From NCBI RefSeq assembly GCF_000988205.1, contig NZ_LAYQ01000026.1, forward strand, positions 1 to 44,565: DNA of 44,565 nucleotides, written 5' to 3'. The notes beneath the pieces are model-generated. The model was not told the origin of the DNA and made no database searches. It was given only the letters and a program-made list of their open reading frames with translations. Source of the stretch: Corynebacterium minutissimum. GTDB taxonomy: Bacteria > Actinomycetota > Actinomycetes > Mycobacteriales > Mycobacteriaceae. Below are positions 25,692 to 34,543 of this stretch, in pieces; within the stretch, counting starts at the first letter, position 1, and each line of letters starts with the position of its first letter. The translations under genes and the position numbers were made by a program.

Positions 25692-27005
25692 GTGAAGCCT
25701 ACTGGAAACCTCGTTGCTGACACTATCTGCCGTACCGCGGAAATCGGGCTTGCTATCACCGGTGCTGCTGATGCCGGACCGCTGACCATCATTGAGGCTA
25801 CGCCAGTAGCCGTTATCGGCGTGTGCCCGGACTGCGGACAGTCAGGAAAGCTGCGCGACCACATCACCCGTCGACTCGTTGATCTTCCCGTTGTTGGATT
25901 CCCCACCAGGCTGCACGTAAAAGTTCCTAGGTTCCGGTGCACAGCCGCCTCATGTAAGAGGAAGATCTTCCAAGAATCCTTACCCTGCGCTGATGACGGT
26001 GCCAAGCTCACTTACCGGGTCACCCGCTGGATCTTGCAGCGCCTTGCTATTGACCGGATGAGTGTGTCGGCTACCGCCAAAGCACTCGGTGTGGGCTGGG
26101 ATCTGGTCAATCAGGTCGCACTGGATGCCTGCCGCCAGCTTGTCTACGGCGACCCTCACCACCTAGACGGAGTTCGCGTCCTCGGAGTCGATGAACATGT
26201 ATGGAAACACACCAGAAAACCAGGCCAGGCATCAAACCTGGTGACCATACTCGTTGACCTCACCCCGCTGGTGGACGGGCGTGGGCCTGCTCGTTTGTTA
26301 GACATGCGACCGGGCAGATCCGCCGACGTGCTCAGCGGGTGGCTTAAGGAGCGTGCCCCCAGCTTCCGGGAGCAGATACAGGTGGTGACCATGGATGGGT
26401 TTACCGGTTATGCCACCGCAGTCGAGGAGCAACTACCACAGGCGGACAAAGTCATGGACCCTTTCCATGTGGTGCATCTAGCAGCCGACAAACTCACCAG
26501 TTGCCGACAGCGACTCCAACGCGAGACCACCGGGCGCCGCGGACGCAAAGATGACCCGCTGTACAAGCACCGGCGCACCCTGTTGACCAGGACGAACTAC
26601 CTCACCGAGCGGCAAAAGCACCGCTTAGAAATGCTGTGGGCCACCGATGACGACTACGTGGCCCTAGAAGTAACGTGGCTGCTCTACCAAGACATGATCG
26701 CAGCGTACGCGCATCCGAAGAAATCGGAAGGCAAAAAGCTCATGAAACGCATCATCCACACCCTACGTAAAGGACTACCACAAGGCCTAGAAGAGCTCGC
26801 CCAACTAGGACGCACCCTGTGGCGTCGACGCAAAGATGTGCTCGCCTACTTCGATATCGGCGCATCCAACGGCCCCGTCGAGGCAATCAACGGCAGACTC
26901 GAACACCTACGCGGCATCGCCCTAGGATTTAAAAACCTCAACCACTACATCTTGCGATGCCTAATCCACTCCGGACAACTACAGGACAAAATCAACGCAC
27001 TCTAA
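25692..27005 (+). CDS. ISL3-family transposase
   Basis: This is a full-length DDE transposase of 437 residues. An N-terminal zinc-finger-like region has CPDCGQSGKLRDH and later FRCTAASCKR. An HTH region follows (SVSATAKALGVGWDLVNQ). The DDE core includes VLGVDEHVW (first Asp), VVTMDGFTGYA (second Asp), FHVVHLAADKL and ASNGPVEAINGRLEHLRG (Glu). The start is GTG at 25692, directly after a hairpin. The stop codon lies inside the right inverted repeat. There is no frameshift or internal stop, so the copy could still be active. Confidence 0.95.
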   Translation: MKPTGNLVADTICRTAEIGLAITGAADAGPLTIIEATPVAVIGVCPDCGQSGKLRDHITRRLVDLPVVGFPTRLHVKVPRFRCTAASCKRKIFQESLPCADDGAKLTYRVTRWILQRLAIDRMSVSATAKALGVGWDLVNQVALDACRQLVYGDPHHLDGVRVLGVDEHVWKHTRKPGQASNLVTILVDLTPLVDGRGPARLLDMRPGRSADVLSGWLKERAPSFREQIQVVTMDGFTGYATAVEEQLPQADKVMDPFHVVHLAADKLTSCRQRLQRETTGRRGRKDDPLYKHRRTLLTRTNYLTERQKHRLEMLWATDDDYVALEVTWLLYQDMIAAYAHPKKSEGKKLMKRIIHTLRKGLPQGLEELAQLGRTLWRRRKDVLAYFDIGASNGPVEAINGRLEHLRGIALGFKNLNHYILRCLIHSGQLQDKINAL

Positions 27006-27018
27006 AACCGGAAGGGCC
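26993..27018 (-). repeat. Right terminal inverted repeat of the ISL3 element
   Basis: The 26-bp right end of the element, ending AAACCGGAAGGGCC on the plus strand. It also contains the transposase stop codon. Confidence 0.88.
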
Positions 27019-27130
27019 GCTATAGCCTGTGGTAAATTCCCGTCAAGTCGTTACTATAAACGGGGGTAGCCACCATGGGTTAGCCAGAACATTCGACGCC
27101 AACCAACGAAAAATCCCACCAACGTGGAAT

Positions 27131-28321
27131 CTATTCGTAGCGCACGTCACCACGTGCAACGTCCTTGCGCCCATGAACAATGAAGTAGACCACAGAAGCA
27201 ACCAGCATCAAAGCCGCCAGCATCCAGTACATGGCGGAGTATCCCGTCGCGGAGATAACCTGCCCCAGCAGAATCGGACCGAAGCCGATGCCTAGGTCCA
27301 GCAGCAAGAAGAAGGTCGAGATCCCCGCACCCATTTCATACATCGGCACCAGGCGCACAGCGATTGCCTGACCAGCCGGAAGGATAGATCCATATCCGAT
27401 GCCCACCAAAGCACCCGCGACAATAATCTGCCAATCGGCACTAGCCGAAGCCAGGACAGCCAAGCCAGCGATAAAGAAGACGAGCGAGGAGTAGATGATG
27501 ATGTTGTCACCGCGCCGATCCTGCAGCCTGCCCAGCACAAAGCGCAGGATGAGACTCACAACCGCATAAGCCAAGAAGAAATAGCTAGCGCCCTTCTCCA
27601 GACCGGCGTGAGCGGAATAGCCATTCAGGAAGGTAATGATGCCCGTATAAGCAACACCGACCAAAAGGATGAAGACGCCGAACGGCGCCACCGCCGGGTG
27701 CACAATATTCCCTAAGGAGAAGGTCACACTGCGACGCTCCTCCGCCGGTGCCTTGACGACGAGCCCCAAGCCCATGGCCACTACCGTCAGCGTCAGCGCC
27801 ACCAGAAACACGGTGTTATAGCCAGCATTGTGGACAATCGCAAGACCTGCCGCCGGACCAAAAGCGGTAGCCAGCGTCGTCCCCAAGGCGAAGTAGCCGG
27901 TTCCCTCAGCGCGGCGATGGTCAGGAATCACCGATTGCGCCACGGCCATCACAGCCGTCGACGCCACCGCATAGCCGAAGCCGTGCAAGATACGGACAGC
28001 AAACAGCAGTGGCAGAGACTGAGCTGGGAAATACAGCGCCATCGCCACAGCCACCACGATGAGGGAGATGACCAGCGAACGTTTCCGCCCAGCAGCATCC
28101 ACAATGTAGCCCGAAAAGAGGCGAGCAATCGTCGCCCCCACCACGAAGGCGCTTGAGGCAAACCCGCCCGCCGTATCCGAAGCTTGAAACTGCTCGACGG
28201 CATAGAGCGCCATGATGGTCACGAGCAGATAGAAGACCGTAAATTGGGCAAAATTGACCAACCACGCAAACACAAATGTCGGCGTGATAAGGGAACGGGA
28301 TTCAGAGGACGTTTGAGACAC
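27131..28321 (-). CDS. Major facilitator superfamily transporter
   Basis: This is a 12-TM MFS permease of about 396 residues. The first TM is FAWLVNFAQFTVFYLLVTIM. The loop between TM2 and TM3 has GYIVDAAGRKRSL, the MFS motif A equivalent. FVLGRLQDRRGDN is its counterpart in the second half. This type (DHA1-like, ARA-like) exports drugs, sugars or amino acids; the substrate is unknown. The start is uncertain. GTG at 28321 gives a sensible N terminus, but AAGAAG lies directly against it. A TTG frame at 28366 has no RBS. It lies downstream of the frameshifted lactone oxidase on the same strand, 101 bp away. Confidence 0.85.
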   Translation of the reverse strand: MSQTSSESRSLITPTFVFAWLVNFAQFTVFYLLVTIMALYAVEQFQASDTAGGFASSAFVVGATIARLFSGYIVDAAGRKRSLVISLIVVAVAMALYFPAQSLPLLFAVRILHGFGYAVASTAVMAVAQSVIPDHRRAEGTGYFALGTTLATAFGPAAGLAIVHNAGYNTVFLVALTLTVVAMGLGLVVKAPAEERRSVTFSLGNIVHPAVAPFGVFILLVGVAYTGIITFLNGYSAHAGLEKGASYFFLAYAVVSLILRFVLGRLQDRRGDNIIIYSSLVFFIAGLAVLASASADWQIIVAGALVGIGYGSILPAGQAIAVRLVPMYEMGAGISTFFLLLDLGIGFGPILLGQVISATGYSAMYWMLAALMLVASVVYFIVHGRKDVARGDVRYE

Positions 28322-28422
28322 CTTCTTCAGCAGTGTTATGGAATTAAGACTTCCACACGCTACCAAAGATCAGAGATACTTTCGAATCCATCCTCAGGGT
28401 CGTGCCACGCTTGACGACGTCC

Positions 28423-29705
28423 CTATCCGAACAGTTTTCGCAGGTAGGGCGAGCCGAACTTCCAATCAGGGTCCATCTTTTCACGCAGCTCGCAGAACTC
28501 GTCAAATCTTGTATAAAGTTGAGCAAAGTCGCTCCGAGACAGGGAGTTCATCTTGCCCCAGTGCGGGCGCCCGCCCGCTGCGCGCAAGATGGGCTCGAGC
28601 TTCGGCATGTAATCCTGCGGGTTGAGCGCACGCGGAATGTGGAAAGCAATGTACATCGATTCGCGGCCCGATGCCGTCGAGAGTGCAACGTCATCCGCGG
28701 CCGTCGTGCGCAGCTCCATCGGAAATCCGATGCGCCAATCCTGCTCGTCGATGAAACGGCGGATTTCGCGGACGGTGGTGGGGCCGTCGGCAAGCGGCAC
28801 TGCGTACTCCATCTCATGAAAGCGAACCCGGCGCGGACTAACGAAAACGTCGTGGGCGGCGGAACGGTAGCGGTTATTGGAGATGACCGATGTGGCGAAC
28901 TTGTTGAGCGTCGGAATCGTCCCCGGAATAAGACGTCCCAGCGCCAGGGCGGCGGCGAAGGCGCCGTTGCCGATGAGCTCGTCGTCGATAAGCGCCTTGA
29001 GACGTGAGCGGCGCTCCCCGTTCGGCTCTAGGCGCGTGTTGGCCTTGACCATCGCGCGGTCAGTGTGCGGGAACCAGTAGGACTCGAAGTGGTCGACGCC
29101 CCGAGAGAGCTCCTCCCAATTATCCATCAACTCATCGAAGGCAATGCCAGATTCTTCCGCCAGCAGGTCGAAGGCATCCACGCACTGCATTTCGACTTCG
29201 ACAACCACACCGAGCGCACCGACGCTGACGACCACGAGACGAAGGAGTTCTGGGTCTTCGTCGATGGAATAGGTGCGGGTGTTGCCGTCGGCGTCGATAA
29301 GCGTCAGCCCAGTGACCGTGCCCGCAAAGCCCGTGTAATTGATGCCGGTGCCGTGAGTCGATGTCGAAATTGCGCCCGCCAGCGATTGTGGGTCCACATC
29401 ACCCTGGTTAGCCAGGGCAAGCCCGAAGGGGCGCAGAAGGCTGGGACATCACGTAACCGAGTGCCCGCCAGGAAACGGACGCGCTTGCGCTGCTTATCGA
29501 CGCTCACCAGCCCACTCACGTGATCGAGATTGAGCATCGTCTCCTCCCCTGCCGCAATGGGAGTGAAGGAGTGGCCCGCGCCCACCGCACGCACGCTGCG
29601 GGAGCGGCTAATAATTCCAGGAATCTCGTCTATGCGGGAGGGCTGTACAAACTCCTGCGGTTTCGTGGTGACCGATCCTGCCCAATTGCTAAATGTGGTT
29701 GTCAT
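28423..29705 (-). pseudogene. Frameshifted FAD-binding sugar-1,4-lactone oxidase
   Basis: Restored, this would be about 427 residues, the size of L-gulono-1,4-lactone dehydrogenase Rv1771 and of D-arabinono-1,4-lactone oxidases. The N-terminal FAD part has VRAVGAGHSFTPIA and STSTHGTG. The C-terminal ALO domain has RPHWGKMN. The reading frame breaks near 29434-29438: GCCTTCTGCGCC should read GCCTTCCTGCGCC to continue as LRPFGLALANQGDVDPQS. One base is missing from a CC pair. The start at 29705 overlaps the stop of the PLP-enzyme gene (ATGA), so the two are coupled. Whether the break is real or a sequencing error cannot be told here. Confidence 0.85.
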
Positions 29706-30874
29706 CGGAGTGTCCATCCTTGTCCTCTATAGGTGTCCCATACATCTACGCCGTCGCTTCCGACGGCGAGGAGGCGGTCGACGTTTTCTGTCATCTCCCC
29801 CGCCTTGGCGTGGCGGAACCACACCAGATCCTCGACGTTCAGATCGGCCCCATGCAGCGGTGTCTGCACCTCACCGGCACCCTCCGTGCTGGAGTAGCTA
29901 AGGCCCGCCGGCCACACCGGAACCGGAACGCGATCCTTCGCGGGCGGCCCGGAGGCGATCCAGCCTCCGGAGTTGACCGTGGCCCAGCCCGGCGCGGGCA
30001 CACGGGATACTTGGCAGACGAAGAACGCGGCCGCCTTGTGGTTGATGCCCGTGAAGTCATCGAAGATCGCCGGCGTGTAGAAACCGGAGCCAGCGGCCAG
30101 CTCGGTCAAGGTTCCCTCGGCCGCGGATTCCTGGAGGCTGCCCGTGCCGCCGCCGTTGACGAATTCGATGTCCGCTATCTCCCGCGCGGCCTCCACACAA
30201 GCACGGCGCCGCGGGGCCAGGTCCGCCATGGACTTGGTGCGCAGCCAGCGCTTGACTGCCCCCACCGGCCCCGGCAGGCCATCCGCGACGGATGCCACTT
30301 GACCCTCATAGGCCATAAGTCCGACAAGCCGGTGCCCGCGCCGAAGAATCTCGCGCGCCAATACTGACACCTGTTCCGGCGTGCGCACGGGTGAGCGCCG
30401 CGGGCCGATGACCGCCCCCGGCACGTGGAGGGTGCAGTCAATATCGATGGCCACGCGCAGGGAACCCTCAAGCAGGCCTAAGAGTTCGACACTATCCACC
30501 ATGACGGTGATGGACTCGCGCGCGGTGTCAGACGCTGCGAGCTCACGCAGGGCCTTACGGTTGACGCTCGGATAAGCCACCACGATGTCGCGGAAGCCCT
30601 CTCCCACCAGATGGAGCGCTTCTGGAACGGAATAGGCGAGGATGCCACGGTAGCCCCCGTGCTCGAGGGCACGACGAAGTGCTGCCACGCTGCGGATCGA
30701 CTTCGAGGCCACGCGGATGGGTAGTCCCCCGGCACGAGTCGGCATCTGTGCAGCGTTGTAGTCGAACGCGGCGAGGTCAATAACGCCTACGGGCGCTGGG
30801 CTTTCTCCAGATCTGACGAGCGGCTCAACGGCCGCGCGGACCTGGGCCTGTGGAGTGGTCGCGAGGATTGGCAT
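29702..30874 (-). CDS. PLP-dependent amino acid deaminase/aldolase (alanine-racemase fold)
   Basis: This is an alanine-racemase-like TIM-barrel enzyme of 390 residues. The PLP lysine is K58 in RVASKSIRS. GVIDLAAFDYN before it, and MAYEGQVASV and EFVNGGGTGSLQ later, match the D-threonine aldolase/D-serine deaminase-like group. The C terminus (about 300-390) has GWATVNSGGW and HGADLNVEDLVWF, a beta domain with the metal-binding type His. It is the first gene of a minus-strand operon with the lactone oxidase. The ATG is preceded by TAGGAT with a 6-nt gap, so it is probably leaderless. The physiological substrate is not clear. Confidence 0.86.
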   Translation of the reverse strand: MPILATTPQAQVRAAVEPLVRSGESPAPVGVIDLAAFDYNAAQMPTRAGGLPIRVASKSIRSVAALRRALEHGGYRGILAYSVPEALHLVGEGFRDIVVAYPSVNRKALRELAASDTARESITVMVDSVELLGLLEGSLRVAIDIDCTLHVPGAVIGPRRSPVRTPEQVSVLAREILRRGHRLVGLMAYEGQVASVADGLPGPVGAVKRWLRTKSMADLAPRRRACVEAAREIADIEFVNGGGTGSLQESAAEGTLTELAAGSGFYTPAIFDDFTGINHKAAAFFVCQVSRVPAPGWATVNSGGWIASGPPAKDRVPVPVWPAGLSYSSTEGAGEVQTPLHGADLNVEDLVWFRHAKAGEMTENVDRLLAVGSDGVDVWDTYRGQGWTLR

Positions 30875-30964
30875 AGCGTCATCCTAACCACGATTAATTT
30901 AGTTTGTGAGACAAATCTCGAAAAATCTATAGCGCCATCGCATATTTTTGGGACAATAGACCGC
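30875..30964. promoter_or_regulatory. Divergent promoter region with shared palindrome
   Basis: On the minus strand TAGGAT (30886-30881) lies 6 nt before the PLP-enzyme ATG. On the plus strand TTGTGA (30904-30909) and TATAGC (30928-30933), 18 nt apart, could serve the dehydrogenase; GACAAT (30952-30957), 7 nt before its ATG, is an alternative leaderless -10. A palindrome TTTGT-GAG-ACAAA (30903-30915) overlaps the -35 zone of both directions and is a candidate shared operator. Confidence 0.5.
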
Positions 30965-32512
30965 ATGAAAACCTTCACTCAGACCCGTCTGCCCCAGCGA
31001 GTGCTCAATTTCTTAGACACGGATCCCGCCCGCGATGTGCGCGGCACGGGTGAGCAGCACCAGGCTCACGCGCCGTTTAGCGGTGAGGAGCTCTTTAGCT
31101 TCCCCGTCGCCACCGCCGGGGACGTCGAGAAGGCCGTCAACTATGCGCGCGCCGGCGTTGGTCAAGGAGACCGCGCCGCCATCTTGCTGCGCCTGCACGA
31201 CCTCGTTCACGAGAACGAGGAGCTCATCCTCGACCTCATCCAGGCCGAGAACGGCAAGTCCCGCTCCCATGCCTATGACGAGCTGATGGATCTGTATAAC
31301 TGCGCGCGCTTCTACGCGGTCAATATCCGCAAGGCCTTTGGCGCTGACCGCTACCCCGGCGCGCTTCCCGTGCTGACTAAAACGCGCACCCAGCATTACC
31401 CGCTGGGTGTGGTGGGGCTCATCTCCCCGTGGAATTACCCACTGTCCTTGGGCGTGGGCGACGTCCTGGCAGCACTCTCCGCGGGCAATGCCGTGGTGCA
31501 CAAGCCGGATTCTCAGACCACGCTGACGGCGATTCTGCTGAGGCGCCTAGCCATCGAGGCGGGCCTGCCGGAGGCGGCCTGGCAGCTGGTTCCCGGCCGC
31601 GGTGCGGAGGTGGGCGATGCCCTCGTGCCGCTGGTGGATGGCCTTTCCTTTACCGGTTCCACCAAGGCCGGCAAGTCCATCGCCGAGCAGGCAGCCGGAC
31701 GCCTCATCCCCACCATGCTGGAGCTGGGTGGAAAGAACCCGATGCTGGTGCTTGACGACGCCCCCCTTAAGTCCACCGCCCAAGGTGCGGTGCGCACTGC
31801 ATTTTCTTCCTCCGGCCAGCTGTGCATGTCCGCCGAGCGCGCCTATGTGCACGAGAGCGTCTTTGAGGAGTTCCTCGTCGAACTCGCGAACGCCCTAGAC
31901 CAGCAGGTTTTGGGCGCGGCTTTCTCCGATGCCGCCACCATCGGCTCGCTGACCTCGCAACGCCAGCTCGATGCCGTTAAAGCCCACGTGGAGGATGCCG
32001 TGTCCAAGGGCGCCACCGTGGTCTACGGCGGAAAGGCCCGGCCGGACCTTGGGCCCTACTTCTATGAACCCACCGTGTTGACTGGTGTGACCCCAGAGAT
32101 GGATCTCTATGCCACCGAAACCTTCGGCCCAGTGCTCGCTGTCTATCCGGTCAGCTCTGATGCGGAAGCCATCCAGCGCGCCAACGACACCTCCTACGGC
32201 CTATCCGCATCGGTGTGGTCCGGGAATTCCCGCCGCGCATGGAAGGTGGCCTCCCAGCTGGAAGCCGGCATGGTCAACATCAACGAAGGCTTCGCCGCCG
32301 CGTATGGTTCCATCGCCGCACCCGGTGGCGGCGTCAAGGAGTCTGGCCTCAATCACCGCCACGGCATTACCGGCATGCGCCTGTGGGCCAATGAGCGCAC
32401 CGTGGCCGAGCAACGCCTACACCCGCTTGCGCCCTCGGAGTACATCTCCCCGGAGCGCTTCCGTCAGCTGGTGTCCACCGGCATGCAGCTGATGAAGAGC
32501 TTCCGACTCTAA
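30965..32512 (+). CDS. Succinate-semialdehyde dehydrogenase (GabD2-like)
   Basis: This is an NAD(P)-dependent aldehyde dehydrogenase of 515 residues, most like mycobacterial GabD2 (Rv1731), which oxidises succinic semialdehyde to succinate. The catalytic pair is E253 (LELGGKNP) and C287 (GQLCMSA), 34 residues apart as in the family. SPWNYPLSLGVGD is the cofactor-binding segment, and FTGSTKAGK follows it. There is no RBS before the ATG, so a leaderless message is possible. It is divergent from the PLP enzyme and 11 bp before the winged-helix gene. A role in GABA or 4-carbon semialdehyde breakdown is an inference from family. Confidence 0.9.
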   Translation: MKTFTQTRLPQRVLNFLDTDPARDVRGTGEQHQAHAPFSGEELFSFPVATAGDVEKAVNYARAGVGQGDRAAILLRLHDLVHENEELILDLIQAENGKSRSHAYDELMDLYNCARFYAVNIRKAFGADRYPGALPVLTKTRTQHYPLGVVGLISPWNYPLSLGVGDVLAALSAGNAVVHKPDSQTTLTAILLRRLAIEAGLPEAAWQLVPGRGAEVGDALVPLVDGLSFTGSTKAGKSIAEQAAGRLIPTMLELGGKNPMLVLDDAPLKSTAQGAVRTAFSSSGQLCMSAERAYVHESVFEEFLVELANALDQQVLGAAFSDAATIGSLTSQRQLDAVKAHVEDAVSKGATVVYGGKARPDLGPYFYEPTVLTGVTPEMDLYATETFGPVLAVYPVSSDAEAIQRANDTSYGLSASVWSGNSRRAWKVASQLEAGMVNINEGFAAAYGSIAAPGGGVKESGLNHRHGITGMRLWANERTVAEQRLHPLAPSEYISPERFRQLVSTGMQLMKSFRL

Positions 32513-32523
32513 CCTAAACAGCC

Positions 32524-33489
32524 ATGAAGGAACTTACCCGCGATGAGCTTCTCGCTCGTCGGCTCATTGCTCAAGGCCTTGCACCATCGGCGGCGCGGCC
32601 GACTCTGGCGTCGGCCCTCGATGTTGCCGAGCATCTGCTCGCCCTCCAGGGCCAGACCTACGATGCCGGTATCAGAGCACTTGCTCTTCGCGCCGGCTGC
32701 GATGAGCAAAAGGTACTCGAAGACGTAGCACGCTTTCGCGTGGTGCGCTGTTGGCCGCAGCGCGGCACGCTGCATTTCATGCCGGCTGCCGACGTCCGTT
32801 GGATGTCCCGCCTGCTCTACCCACGCGTAGCCTCCAGCCAGAAATCGCGGCGACCGAGCTTGGGGCTGAGCGAGGACATGGTGGCAGCGGCCTCGGAAGC
32901 GCTTCACAGCGCAGCGACCGAGCCCCTGAGCCGCACGGAAGTCTACGAGATTTTCGCTGAAGCTGGCGTTGATCCCACTGAAGGCCGAGGCTCCCACCTA
33001 CTCCGCGCTTTCGGCGGTGCCGGCGACCTCGTGCAGGGCCCGAAAGCTGGCAACCAAGAGACTTTCCTCCACGTCGACGCGCTACCTACCGTCCAGCGCG
33101 AGCCGGAGGAGCCGCTTGCTGAGCTGGCCCAGCGCTATGTCGAAGGACATGGCCCAGTGTCCGCAGCCGACCTCCAAGCATGGTCCAAGCTCAGTAAATC
33201 TCAGGCCACCAAGGTCCTGACATCGACGGTTGCTCAACCTGTGTTCCACGATGGTCAGGCCTTCTGGATGGCCACTTGGCAGGAGGATGTCACGGCTAGC
33301 GAGATCGATGAGGCCCTCAAAATCCGTCTCGAGCTCCCCGCCTTTGATGAATACCTTCTGGGGTATGCACACAAGGAATGGATCGTTCCCGATGAGATCC
33401 GCGATGATGTCCTGACCAAGAACGGCCTCAGCTGGCCGTGGGTCATGGAGGGCGGACGCGGGGTCGCAAGCCTGCGGTACGCGGGCTAA
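32524..33489 (+). CDS. Winged-helix DNA-binding / AlkZ-like protein, C-terminally short
   Basis: This belongs to the HTH_42 family, which includes DNA glycosylases AlkZ and YcaQ that remove alkylated or crosslinked bases. Conserved features are LLALQGQTY near residues 40-48, CWPQRGTLHFM (about 77-87), the winged-helix segment GPVSAADLQAWSKLS, and LPAFDEYLLGY (about 275-285). Members usually continue for another 40-60 residues after this point. Here the frame ends at 321 residues, just after GGRGVASLRYAG, 1 bp before the stop of the convergent transporter gene. No frame shift restores a family-like tail, so the end may be lost. It may retain DNA binding. It probably forms an operon with the dehydrogenase. 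Confidence 0.78.
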   Translation: MKELTRDELLARRLIAQGLAPSAARPTLASALDVAEHLLALQGQTYDAGIRALALRAGCDEQKVLEDVARFRVVRCWPQRGTLHFMPAADVRWMSRLLYPRVASSQKSRRPSLGLSEDMVAAASEALHSAATEPLSRTEVYEIFAEAGVDPTEGRGSHLLRAFGGAGDLVQGPKAGNQETFLHVDALPTVQREPEEPLAELAQRYVEGHGPVSAADLQAWSKLSKSQATKVLTSTVAQPVFHDGQAFWMATWQEDVTASEIDEALKIRLELPAFDEYLLGYAHKEWIVPDEIRDDVLTKNGLSWPWVMEGGRGVASLRYAG

Positions 33490-33490
33490 C

Positions 33491-34399
33491 CTACAGCATC
33501 CGCAGGATGCGGCGATGAACCGTGCCGGCTGGTTCAACGTGGATGAACACCTCGGCACCGGGGAAAAGCTCGTCGATGGCATCCTCGATACGGTCGGCGA
33601 TGGTGTGCGAGTGCAACACCGTCCACTCGCCGGGCACGTCCATCGTCAGGTACACAAGGCGCTGACGACCCGCTGCCACTGTGCGACGCGAGGTGAAGGA
33701 GACCTGGTGGTGGTCTTCCAGCTCATTCAGAAGCGCGTCCAGCTGGGCATGCTCTTCCTTGGGCAAGGATTCCGACAGAAGGGAGCTCAGGGATTCCTTG
33801 AGCAGCTTGTACCCGGTCCATAAGATATTGATACCGACTGCCAGCGCGATGACGGGGTCCAACCACAGCCAGCCTGTCAACGCCACTGCCCCGATGCCGA
33901 CGATGACGCCGACGGAGGTCCAGACGTCGGTAAGCAGATGCTGACCATCCGCCTGCAGGGCAGAAGAACGGTACTGCTTGCCAGCACGCACGAGCAGCAC
34001 ACCGACCACCAAATTAATGAGAGCCGCTACCAGGGACAGCAGCAAACCCATGCTTGGTTGTTCAAGCGGCAGCGGGTGCAAGAAGCGGCGAATGGCCGTG
34101 TAGATGATCATCGCGGCCGCGACGAAGATCATCGCGCCCTCCACCAACGCGGAGACGTACTCGGCTTTGCCGTGACCGAATTGGTGGTTTGCATCTGCGG
34201 GCTTGGCCGCAATCCGAATGGCTACGAAGCCCACGACAGCGGCAACAAGGTTGACGCCGGACTCAAGGGCATCGGAGAGAAAACCTACCGACCCGGTTAC
34301 CGCGGCCGCAACCACCTTGAGGGCAATGGTGACCACAGCAGCGGCGATGGAGAGCTTCATGAATCGTTCAAGCAGCCGCTGCTCGTTTGGAAGAGACAT
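33491..34399 (-). CDS. Cation diffusion facilitator (FieF/CzcD-type)
   Basis: This is a proton-coupled divalent metal exporter of 302 residues with six TM helices. The metal site in TM2 is LSDALESGVN (D43, E46), and in TM5 HLLTDVW (H154, D158), matching the paired positions of Zn/Fe transporters. HQFGHGKAE follows TM2. The C-terminal cytoplasmic domain (about 210-302) has VHSHTIADRIEDAI and FIHVEPAG. Zn, Fe, Co or Mn are all possible cargo. The ATG is preceded by GAAGGA. No metal regulator gene adjoins it. Confidence 0.9.
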   Translation of the reverse strand: MSLPNEQRLLERFMKLSIAAAVVTIALKVVAAAVTGSVGFLSDALESGVNLVAAVVGFVAIRIAAKPADANHQFGHGKAEYVSALVEGAMIFVAAAMIIYTAIRRFLHPLPLEQPSMGLLLSLVAALINLVVGVLLVRAGKQYRSSALQADGQHLLTDVWTSVGVIVGIGAVALTGWLWLDPVIALAVGINILWTGYKLLKESLSSLLSESLPKEEHAQLDALLNELEDHHQVSFTSRRTVAAGRQRLVYLTMDVPGEWTVLHSHTIADRIEDAIDELFPGAEVFIHVEPAGTVHRRILRML

Positions 34400-34496
34400 G
34401 TGTGTCCTTCTATATGTCCTTCGCTGAGGAAAATTTCTATTTACCGTGAGTCAGGGTATCAAAGGCGAGTGTGCACGTACTGTTCACGCATTGTTT

Positions 34497-34543
34497 ACCA
34501 CGTGTGGTCGTAAAGTACATAAACCGTCGTTAGTTTGTACTTC
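34497..34543 (+). promoter_or_regulatory. Likely leaderless promoter and inverted repeat before HAD-phn genes
   Basis: TAGTTT (34531-34536) lies 7 nt before the HAD ATG, which has no RBS, so transcription probably starts at the codon. An inverted repeat ACCAC-GT-GTGGT (34497-34508), which contains the CACGTG hexamer, lies at the -35 position and is a candidate operator for the RpiR-type regulator encoded at the end of the cluster. Confidence 0.45.

Larger units (their letters stand above)
25554..27018 (+). mobile_element. ISL3-family insertion sequence, IS31831-like
   Basis: The element is about 1465 bp with one intact transposase. Its ends are 26-bp imperfect inverted repeats (21 of 26 identical), beginning GGCTCTTCCGG on the left and GGCCCTTCCGG on the right. 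Size, ends and transposase match the C. glutamicum IS31831/IS13869/IS1207 group. ISL3 elements usually duplicate 8 bp, but the flanks CCTAAAAG and GCTATAGC do not match, so a clean target duplication is not visible. That suggests an old insertion, or loss of one flank by rearrangement. Confidence 0.92.
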
